Shown: positions 1 through 5,502 of the stretch, piece after piece
Numbering within the stretch: the stretch's first letter is position 1
Layout of the letters: the number at the start of each line of letters is the position of its first letter
DNA from: an uncultured bacterium
GTDB lineage: Bacteria > Verrucomicrobiota > Kiritimatiellia > RFP12 > UBA1067
Assembly (NCBI GenBank): GCA_946401765.1
Contig: CAMIVJ010000220.1
Location: 1-5,502 of the forward strand
Reading direction: 5' to 3'
DNA: 5,502 bases
The notes under the pieces: model-generated
The model's database searches: none
What the model was told of the DNA's origin: nothing
Seen by the model: the letters and a program-made list of their open reading frames with translations, nothing else
Translations under genes and position numbers: made by a program

Positions 1-410
1 CGCGCGAACGGCACGTCGCGCTGGGATATCTCGAGCTTCCCGTTCACCACGTTCGCGCACAGCACCCCGTGCATCATCACCTCGCCGCGCTTCTTCGCGT
101 CGAGGCGGCAGAGGTCCCAGAACTGTCCCTGCAGAAGCGGCAGCGCGCCGACGGAGTGGTTGCCCGTCGTGACCACCATCACGTGCCCGCGGCGCGCGGC
201 GGCGCGCAGGTCGCGCTTCATGGCCATGAGAACCGATGCATGCTCGTCGAGATTGCGCCATACGCCCTTCTCGAATATGAACGTGTCGTCACCCGCGTCG
301 TAGGCGTGGAAAAGACGGCGACGGCCCATTGCGCGGGTGGTGACCACGCCAGGACGCCGCGAGGCGTTTTTCCGTATCTCGCGGAGGAACTGTTTCACGC
401 TCGCCTTCAT
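1..410 (-). CDS. Unrecognised protein, N-terminal 136 residues (3' end beyond window)
   Basis: An open frame runs without a stop from an ATG at 410-408 to the window edge, giving 136 complete codons, so the C-terminus is missing. I do not recognise the family. The first 35 residues are strongly basic (MKASVKQFLREIRKNASRRP, then RAMGRRRLFHAY). An acidic and aromatic stretch follows (DAGDDTFIFEKGVW, residues 38-51), then a basic helix at about 60-75, a hydrophobic strand leading into VTTGNHSVGALP (80-91), and an aromatic segment GQFWDLCRLDAKKRGE (95-110). There is no signal peptide or clear membrane span. The start is supported by the ATGA overlap with the upstream fusion gene and by a GAGGAGG tract directly before it. 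Codon use matches the neighbours, which argues for a real gene. The overlap suggests it is co-translated with the sugar kinase/nucleotidyltransferase, but no function can be assigned. Confidence 0.7.
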   Translation of the reverse strand, partial: MKASVKQFLREIRKNASRRPGVVTTRAMGRRRLFHAYDAGDDTFIFEKGVWRNLDEHASVLMAMKRDLRAAARRGHVMVVTTGNHSVGALPLLQGQFWDLCRLDAKKRGEVMMHGVLCANVVNGKLEISQRDVPFA

Positions 411-2251
411 GCCTCCTCGTCGTCCTCGTGGTGGTGGGCATGGTGCATCCGCCCGAGCCTTATCTGCTCCTTGGCGATCAGATCCTCCGCAAATCCGCCG
501 AGCGCATCTAGCCCGGCCTCGTCCGCCGCCGCGAGAAGGTTCTCGAGGGCGCGCGGCACGTGGCGCGCGAACTGCGGCTGGCCGGCCGCCTCAAGGCGCC
601 CGAAAGCGCCAAGCGCCTGCACGAGGCGCTGCACGGCGCCGAAGGCGAAAGCGGGCACGGGATACGCGCGGGCGAGCGCAAGGCGCGTCTTCTCGTCCAT
701 CGGCACGTACGGATCGTAGAGAAGCGAGGCGAGATCGTACGCGGCGGCGCCAAGGCGCATGCCCTGGAAGTCTATGAAGGCGAACGACCCGCCAGGGCGG
801 AAGAGGACGTTCGAGCTCTGGAAGTCGCGGTGCACCAATACGGGACGCTGACGCGTGAGCTCCGCAGCCACCGCCTCAAGGTCGGCGCGAACGGCCTCCG
901 GCATCGCATCGTAGCCGTAGCGCCCCTTCACGCAGTAAGTCTCGAAGAGGTCGCGCTCCCATGCGTAGAGGTCAGGACCGAACGCCGGCTCCAGCGCGTC
1001 AGCGCTCTCCTCGAGCGCAAGCTCCACTCCCCTCTCGTGGAAGGTGCGCAGGGCGGAGACGACGGGCGCGTAGAGCTTCGCGATGTTCGCGCCCTTGGCG
1101 GAGGCGCGTTCCTCCAGCGATTCGCCGCCAAGGTCCTCCAGTGCGAGCGCCTTCTCTTCTGGGAGGTCGGCGAGGACGCGCGGCACCGGCACGCCGGCCT
1201 TCTCGAGAAGTCGCGCATGATGCGCATAGCGCGCGTTCTCGGGGCGCTTCTCGTCGTCGTAGAGTATCGCTATCGCACGGTCGTCGCCGTGCACGAAGCG
1301 CCAGAACTCGCGGTCGCTTCCGCGCGCGCCCATGAACTCCGCCGCAACGTCCTCAGGATTCCATCCTATCGCCTCGGCGAGCGCGGAAAGACGTGCGTTG
1401 CCAATCTGGTCCACGCCCACAAGCGCGGCGCGCTCGAATGCGCCGCCCACAAGCCCGCCCGTCACCACGCATCCGGCGAGGTCGGAGCTGTCGAGAAGCT
1501 TCACGCCGGGGAAAAGCACATTCGGGTTCTCCTCGAATCGGTCGGGGTCTAGGGCCGAGTGCGCTTCGAGATAGCTTTCGAGCGTGCCGCAGTCCGCCCA
1601 GTATGCGCCGTCGGGATCAGCGCCCACTACGAACCGGCCCTGCTCCATCATTGCCCTTTCGTACGCCTGGACTATCGTGGAGAAGCCTTGAGGCGCCACG
1701 AAGTCGAGCACCTGCGGACCCAAAAGCGCGAGACCACAGTACGTGTACGTTCCGCCGTCGCCGGGGAAGTCGCTCTTCCAGTTGCATATCCTTCCGGCGT
1801 AATCGGCCTCCACGGTGCGCGGGCCGAACGCCTCGCTGATCCAGCAGCCGGCGAAGCCGCCGCTCAGGGAATAGGCGTCAGCAACGGACTGCGGATCGAG
1901 TCCGTCAACGACGATGTCTCCGTTCACCAGCCAAAACGGCTCCGCGCCAAGGAAGCCACGCAGCGGATTGAGCACTCCACCAGTGCCGAGGATCTCGGGC
2001 TCGTCGGCAACCGTCACCTTCGCCGTGCCGCGGCGCTTGAACACGTACTCGCGGATCTTCTCGGCCTGCCAGTGGGCGTTCACGGCGATCTCCTCCACGC
2101 CCCAGCTCTCGAGCATGAGGATGATGCGCTCCAGCATCGGAACGCCCCACATCGGCAGAAGCGGCTTGGGCTCCACGAGCGTTAGCGGCCGCAGGCGCGT
2201 GCCGAATCCCGCCGCGAGCACCACGGCCTTCTTGACGTCGCGCGCGTTCAT
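407..2251 (-). CDS. MurU-AmgK-type fusion: N-terminal sugar-1-phosphate nucleotidyltransferase, C-terminal aminoglycoside-phosphotransferase-fold sugar kinase
   Basis: This 614-residue protein has two catalytic domains. Residues 8-240 are an NTP-transferase: LAAGFGTRLRPLT (12-24), EPKPLLP (27-33), NAHW (58-61), EPEILGTGG (84-92), NGDIVVD with metal-ligand candidate D112, and YWADCGT with D220. Residues 243-285 resemble a short beta-helix turn. Residues 310-560 are an APH-fold kinase: GSDREFWRF lobe (311-319), HRDFQSSN with H474, D476 and N481, then IDFQ with D494 and YDL at 505-507. The DFQ form and the N-lobe fit AmgK. In Pseudomonas, AmgK makes MurNAc-1-phosphate and MurU makes UDP-MurNAc in the cytoplasm; separate proteins total about 560 residues. 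The start at 2251 was chosen because the upstream extension to 2395 is Arg/Pro-rich and lies over folB, whereas 2251 has a GAGG five bases upstream and an ATGA overlap with folB. The C-terminus is a His then acidic tail. Substrate is inferred; other sugars are possible. Confidence 0.88.
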   Translation of the reverse strand: MNARDVKKAVVLAAGFGTRLRPLTLVEPKPLLPMWGVPMLERIILMLESWGVEEIAVNAHWQAEKIREYVFKRRGTAKVTVADEPEILGTGGVLNPLRGFLGAEPFWLVNGDIVVDGLDPQSVADAYSLSGGFAGCWISEAFGPRTVEADYAGRICNWKSDFPGDGGTYTYCGLALLGPQVLDFVAPQGFSTIVQAYERAMMEQGRFVVGADPDGAYWADCGTLESYLEAHSALDPDRFEENPNVLFPGVKLLDSSDLAGCVVTGGLVGGAFERAALVGVDQIGNARLSALAEAIGWNPEDVAAEFMGARGSDREFWRFVHGDDRAIAILYDDEKRPENARYAHHARLLEKAGVPVPRVLADLPEEKALALEDLGGESLEERASAKGANIAKLYAPVVSALRTFHERGVELALEESADALEPAFGPDLYAWERDLFETYCVKGRYGYDAMPEAVRADLEAVAAELTRQRPVLVHRDFQSSNVLFRPGGSFAFIDFQGMRLGAAAYDLASLLYDPYVPMDEKTRLALARAYPVPAFAFGAVQRLVQALGAFGRLEAAGQPQFARHVPRALENLLAAADEAGLDALGGFAEDLIAKEQIRLGRMHHAHHHEDDEEA

Positions 2252-2598
2252 GCGGGCCTCACGATCTTGACCTCGGCGCTGCCGAGCCCTTTGACGGTTC
2301 CGAACTTGCGCACGCACACGGTGACGCGCTCCACGCGGGGGTCGGCGAGGCACACGTCCGCGACCACGTCCGCCGCGCGCTCGAGGAGGCGGCATTTCGC
2401 CTCCTCGAGGGCCTCGCGTATGTCGCCGACGAGTATGGCGTAGTCCACGGTGTCGTCGAGGCTGTCGGAGAGAGCGGCGTCCTGCAGGTCGATCTCAAGC
2501 GCCACGTCCACGCGCACCTTCTGCTCGGTGACGCGCTCCTCGGGAAGGTCCCCGAGAATGCAGTCCACTTCGATCGCGTTCAGTCTCAGAACGTCCAT
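2248..2598 (-). CDS. folB: Dihydroneopterin aldolase
   Basis: The 116-residue protein has the usual FolB length (about 115-122). FolB cleaves 7,8-dihydroneopterin to 6-hydroxymethyl-7,8-dihydropterin and glycolaldehyde in folate synthesis, as a cytoplasmic octamer of a tunnelling fold. Visible landmarks are the N-terminal strand LNAIEVDCILGD, the GDLPEERVTEQ segment with E21 (aligned with the pterin-site Glu of E. coli FolB), VDYAI with Y53, LLERAAD with E73 (pterin anchor), and VRKFG with K98 (the catalytic Lys position). The family usually has Lys-Pro here; this protein has Lys-Phe. The start is fixed by a perfect AAGGAGG six bases upstream. It lies 30 bases after the membrane-protein gene and its stop overlaps the fusion gene start by four bases. 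No other folate gene is in the window. The FolX epimerase subfamily is an alternative, but the residues favour FolB. Confidence 0.9.
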   Translation of the reverse strand: MDVLRLNAIEVDCILGDLPEERVTEQKVRVDVALEIDLQDAALSDSLDDTVDYAILVGDIREALEEAKCRLLERAADVVADVCLADPRVERVTVCVRKFGTVKGLGSAEVKIVRPA

Positions 2599-2604
2599 GA
2601 CTCG

Positions 2605-2611
2605 CCTCCTT
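2605..2611 (-). promoter_or_regulatory. Strong Shine-Dalgarno of folB
   Basis: AAGGAGG sits six bases before the ATG at 2598. It is the best ribosome binding site in the window, and it fixes the FolB start in a 30-base gap where translation would otherwise have to restart. Confidence 0.8.
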
Positions 2612-2628
2612 CCGCTTCATGCTCCGCG

Positions 2629-3444
2629 CTAGCGCCACTGCATGCGCTGCCTCGGCCCATGCATCTTCGGCTCCTCCAGCTGCAGGGCGAACCACTGGTC
2701 GCCGAGCGCCGTGTTGGTGAAATGGGCCACGCGGTTGTTCGCGAGCTGGTCGCGGTTGGCCTTGAGCGTGGCGTTGTCGCTCTTCTCGAGAGCGCGCACC
2801 AGCACCTTGAATGCGGCATCGGCGTCGCCGCGCTTCACCAGAATCCACGACCACGCGGCGGCGATCAGCACGTTCTGGTTGTACCGGAGGCGCGTGCAGG
2901 ACTTCTCGTACACCTTGGCGATCTCGTCGGTGGGGGCGCCGCGCATGTACATGCGGGCGATGCGCATGGCGCGCATTGTGGGGTCGAGGAAGAGCGCCTG
3001 CGGCATGAGCTCGTCGACGTGCGCGAAGTCCTTGACCATCCAGTACAGCTGCAGCTTGGCGGTGGCGATCTGCTTCTTCATGAGAGGCACCCAGAGGTCG
3101 AACGAGTGCAGCTTGTCGCACTCGACAAGTGCGTCCGCCACCACGCCCTTCGTGTCGCGCGCGATCTCCGCCTGCGCCTGCTGCACCGAGCCAGGCCCGC
3201 GCATCTGCATCTGCCAGCGCGCAACCTTCGACTGTATCTGCTTCTGGCCGGCGGCAAGCACGCCCTGCACGCGCATCATCTGCGCCTTCACGCGCCTCTG
3301 CAGCATCATGCCGGCCACTGCGTTCGACACAACGAACGCCAGAACGCCGAAGAACGCGCTCCAGCCGTAGCCGAACACGTCCCCAAGCCAAAGGCCCACG
3401 CCGGTCAGCATTCCGAACAGGGCCGTCAAGACAACAGTAAGCAT
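2629..3444 (-). CDS. Unrecognised membrane protein: two N-terminal transmembrane helices and TPR-like cytosolic part
   Basis: This 271-residue protein begins with two hydrophobic helices (about 2-21 and 28-48) separated by a short loop, DVFGYG. The basic QRRVK directly after the second helix suggests by the positive-inside rule that the rest is cytosolic. Residues 46-92 are rich in Met and Gln (eleven Gln between 49 and 91) and probably helical, broken by RGPGS at 82-86. From about 100 onward it is helical and repeat-like. The segment WSWILVKRGDADAAFKVLVR (198-217), continuing through ALEKSDN, has the spacing of a TPR unit, and the FLDPTMRAMRIARMYMRGAP region may be another. No catalytic motif is seen. 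The start has AGGAGGA nine bases upstream. It follows the HAD gene after 66 bases and precedes folB by 30, so it is probably in the same transcript. Its function is unknown; a scaffold or assembly role is only a guess from the fold. Confidence 0.78.
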   Translation of the reverse strand: MLTVVLTALFGMLTGVGLWLGDVFGYGWSAFFGVLAFVVSNAVAGMMLQRRVKAQMMRVQGVLAAGQKQIQSKVARWQMQMRGPGSVQQAQAEIARDTKGVVADALVECDKLHSFDLWVPLMKKQIATAKLQLYWMVKDFAHVDELMPQALFLDPTMRAMRIARMYMRGAPTDEIAKVYEKSCTRLRYNQNVLIAAAWSWILVKRGDADAAFKVLVRALEKSDNATLKANRDQLANNRVAHFTNTALGDQWFALQLEEPKMHGPRQRMQWR

Positions 3445-3453
3445 CTTATGACA

Positions 3454-3460
3454 TCCTCCT
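3454..3460 (-). promoter_or_regulatory. Shine-Dalgarno of the membrane-protein gene
   Basis: AGGAGGA lies nine bases before the ATG at 3444. An earlier ATG at 3454-3452 touches this motif and is followed by one codon and a TAA, so it is not the real start. The surrounding 66-base gap (3445-3510) shows no convincing promoter or hairpin terminator. Confidence 0.65.
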
Positions 3461-3510
3461 AGTCTCCATCATCTTCAAACATCCACCAACTACATTGCGC
3501 GCCACGAGCA

Positions 3511-4241
3511 TCATTTCGGGCCGCGCAGCACGATTCTGTCGATGAGCGTGCGCGCATGCCGCTTCGCCTGGTCCTTCAGGCCCACGTCCTCGCCGAACTC
3601 CGCCTGGACGTCAAGCTCGGAGAGGTCGTGCACCAGCCAGTCGCAGCCAGAGAAGTCCTGCTGGCACGAGCTCTGGCGGTCCACGCCGATTATGTGCATG
3701 CCAGCCGCGCGCCCGGCGGCAACGCCGGCGGTGGAGTCCTCCACCACCACGCATTCGCTGGCATCGACGTCAAGCATGGTCGCGGCCTTGAGGAAGCCGT
3801 CCGGCGCAGGCTTGCCGCGCGCGTAGTCCTCAGCGCCGAGAACGAACCTCACGAGGCCGGAGACGCCGCACGTGGAAGCAGCCTTCACCACGTCCGCGTG
3901 GGGCGAGCCGGACACTATGACGCACGGCGCGAACTTCGCCACCTTGCGCAGGAACGCCACGGCGCCCGGAATGACCTGCGACTCCGGATTCTCCGTAAGC
4001 GCCCTGTTGTACGGGCGCAGCGTCTTCGCGTCCTCAGTCGGGTTGGAATTGCCGAGCTCGGGATATGCAGCGTGGAGCGCGGCGTCGATGTCGGGCCAAC
4101 TTCGGCCGTAAACCAGCTTGAGCACGTCGTCGTATGCCGCCTTCTGGCCGCGGTCGGCCAGCCAGTCAATGATCGCCACAGTCCAGGCGCGCTCCGTGTC
4201 CATAAGCGTGCCGTCGAGGTCGAAGAGAAACGCCGCCGGCT

Positions 4242-4245
<4 letters not shown>
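3511..4245 (-). CDS. HAD-superfamily hydrolase, beta-phosphoglucomutase/phosphatase-like
   Basis: The 244-residue protein carries all four HAD motifs: motif I FDLDGTL with nucleophile D9 and acid/base D11, motif II VIVSGSP with S112, motif III GKPAPDGF with K145, and motif IV VVVEDSTAG with E169 and D170. Residues of about 16-85 form a helical C1 cap, as in the beta-phosphoglucomutase and small sugar-phosphate phosphatase subfamily. Length is normal for the group (210-250), with a slightly long C-terminus after residue 210. It is a predicted cytosolic Mg2+-dependent phosphatase or phosphomutase of a small phosphorylated metabolite; the substrate cannot be read from the sequence. The start at 4245 was chosen because it begins right at motif I, has GGAAGGA three bases upstream and overlaps the ychJ stop by ATGA; a longer frame to 4518 is Arg-rich and lies over ychJ. 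The nearby MurU-AmgK fusion makes a MupP-like role possible. Confidence 0.9.
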
Positions 4246-4745
<500 letters not shown>

Positions 4746-4751
4746 GCCCCT

Positions 4752-4760
4752 ATTTTACCA
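4752..4760 (-). promoter_or_regulatory. Possible extended -10 promoter of ychJ
   Basis: On the minus strand this reads TGGTAAAAT, that is TGn followed by TAAAAT, a five-of-six match to TATAAT with the extended -10 TG. No good -35 hexamer is seen 16-18 bases further up. Transcription would start near 4745, at or beside the ATG, giving a leaderless or nearly leaderless message. A GGGG lies at 4747-4750 but is too close to the ATG to be a normal ribosome binding site. Confidence 0.35.
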
Positions 4761-4798
4761 AAAAATCTTCCCGCAGAAAAGTGCCTGACGCATTTTTT

Positions 4799-4833
4799 AG
4801 TGCCTAGTGCATAATGCTTAGTGCATAGTGCCT
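4799..4833. repeat. Five tandem intergenic heptamers, consensus AGTGCMT
   Basis: Five 7-base units lie in exact register on the plus strand: AGTGCCT, AGTGCAT, AATGCTT, AGTGCAT, AGTGCCT. The units are ordered symmetrically (A-B-C-B-A). One more AGTGCCT stands alone at 4780-4786, out of register. The array is in the spacer between the phosphorylase stop and ychJ. Its base composition differs clearly from the GC-rich flanking genes. It could be a short-tandem-repeat expansion or a protein-binding array; the sequence does not decide. Confidence 0.75.
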
Positions 4834-4849
4834 AGGTCGCAAAAGGAGC

Positions 4850-5502
4850 TCATTCCACCACTTCGAGAACTAGGTCGCGAGAGGCGGGCATGTCGGGTCC
4901 GATTACGATGGCATCGCGGACAAGCCGGGCCGCTTCTTCGAGCGCTCCGCCACGCGTGGCCGTTGCAAGGCGCGCAAGTTGTACGCCAACCTCCACGCGG
5001 TCGCCGCTGGCGACGCCAAGATCAACACCCGCAAGGAAGTCGACTGCCTCGTCGGACCGCGCGCGCCCCGCTCCAAGCAGAAACGCAGCCTCCGCCACGC
5101 CGCGCGCGTCTATGGACTGCACATATCCGCTCTCTCCCGCCGTCACATCCGCCGCCTCCACAGGCGCAAGGCGCGACTTGGCGAACGCCTCCAGGTTTCC
5201 GCCGTGCAGTTCGACCATCCGAGCGAAGCGACGGTACGCATCGCCGCTCACAAGTTTCCTGCGGCATTCGGCCCGCGCCTCTTCCAGCGGCGCGCCCTTG
5301 GCAAGCGACACCATGCGCGCCGCAAGCTCCACAGAGAGCGTCTCGACGTCGAAAGCACGGCTTTCGCACTTCAGCACGTCGATCGCCTCCTGCACCTCGT
5401 TGGCGTTGCCCACCGCAAATCCAAGCGGTTCGTCCATCACTGTCACGAGCGCGCACGCCTTGCGTCCCGCGCCCTTTGCGCCGTCGACAAGAGCGCGGGC
5501 GA
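4850..5502 (-). CDS. Pyrimidine-nucleoside (thymidine) phosphorylase, C-terminal part (5' end beyond window)
   Basis: The frame is open to the window edge; 216 codons are visible, about half of a normal 430-440-residue enzyme. The enzyme splits thymidine or uridine with phosphate into base and (deoxy)ribose-1-phosphate in nucleoside salvage. Family landmarks, in order, are DGAKGAGRKACALVTVMDEP, LGFAVGNANEVQEAID with an LK shortly after (the PLGxAVGNxxEVxEAIxxLK signature), and the C-terminal PYNP domain with ESGYVQSIDARGVAEAAFLL followed by GAGRAR, SGDRVEVGVQLA and a final LVLEVVE. An ATG or GTG at about 5437-5446 is internal, since the conserved frame continues upstream of it. The catalytic His, Arg, Ser and Lys lie in the missing N-terminal part. 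The sequence does not separate deoA from pdp. The gene is followed by the heptamer spacer; no strong terminator hairpin with a T-run is seen after its stop. Confidence 0.92.
   Translation of the reverse strand, partial: ARALVDGAKGAGRKACALVTVMDEPLGFAVGNANEVQEAIDVLKCESRAFDVETLSVELAARMVSLAKGAPLEEARAECRRKLVSGDAYRRFARMVELHGGNLEAFAKSRLAPVEAADVTAGESGYVQSIDARGVAEAAFLLGAGRARSDEAVDFLAGVDLGVASGDRVEVGVQLARLATATRGGALEEAARLVRDAIVIGPDMPASRDLVLEVVE

Noticed and set aside
560..1552. Long plus-strand open frame (330 residues) opposite the fusion gene
   Set aside because: It is antisense to a gene with clear catalytic motifs in both domains, is rich in Arg, Ala and His, and has no recognisable domain. High GC produces such shadows.
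2252..2395. N-terminal extension of the fusion protein to an ATG at 2395
   Set aside because: The 48 extra residues are low-complexity Arg/Pro and lie entirely over folB in another frame. The internal ATG has a GAGG at proper spacing and the ATGA overlap, and begins just before the nucleotide-binding motif.
2495..3391. Minus-strand open frame (298 residues) in another frame across the membrane protein and folB
   Set aside because: It is very Arg-rich with no domain, overlaps two better-supported genes, and lacks a ribosome binding site that would favour it.
2659..3462. Plus-strand open frame (267 residues) opposite the membrane protein
   Set aside because: The composition (His/Leu/Arg/Val-rich) is that of a complementary-strand shadow, and the minus-strand gene has membrane helices, a good ribosome binding site and operon spacing.
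3445..3510. Promoter in the 66-base gap before the membrane-protein gene
   Set aside because: Apart from the ribosome binding site, no -10/-35 pair of acceptable quality was found on the minus strand.
4746..4849. Rho-independent terminator after the phosphorylase gene
   Set aside because: Only weak, short pairing is possible within the heptamer array, and no stable GC stem is followed by a T-run on the minus strand.

Overview
The window is a high-GC bacterial segment (GC-ending codons dominate every gene) in which all seven supported genes lie on the minus strand, so they read from high to low coordinates. No RNA gene, transposon, CRISPR array or phage gene is visible. The combination of a MurU-AmgK type fusion, YchJ, FolB and a short intergenic heptamer array would suit an uncultured Gram-negative or PVC-group (Verrucomicrobiota/Kiritimatiellota-like) genome. 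That assignment is a guess from style, not from a marker gene.

Layout in transcription order: (1) 5502-4850, the C-terminal part of a pyrimidine-nucleoside/thymidine phosphorylase, cut by the window edge. (2) 4849-4746, a 104-bp AT-richer spacer with five in-register heptamers and a possible extended -10 promoter just before the next gene. (3) 4745-4242, a YchJ-family protein with a SEC-C zinc motif at each end. (4) 4245-3511, a HAD-superfamily phosphatase whose start overlaps the ychJ stop (ATGA). (5) A 66-bp spacer. (6) 3444-2629, an unrecognised inner-membrane protein with a TPR-like cytosolic part. (7) 2598-2248, dihydroneopterin aldolase FolB. (8) 2251-407, a 614-residue fusion of a MurU-like nucleotidyltransferase and an AmgK-like sugar kinase, overlapping folB by ATGA. 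(9) 410-1, an unrecognised protein that runs off the window, again with an ATGA overlap.

The most interesting part is the fusion gene. It joins the two consecutive steps that turn free MurNAc into UDP-MurNAc in the Pseudomonas-type cell-wall recycling route. A HAD phosphatase is encoded two genes upstream on the same strand; in that route a HAD enzyme (MupP) supplies the MurNAc. This invites the hypothesis of a compact recycling locus, but the link is inference. The other genes serve nucleoside salvage (phosphorylase) and folate synthesis (FolB). Three of the gene junctions are 4-base ATGA overlaps, which suggests translational coupling.
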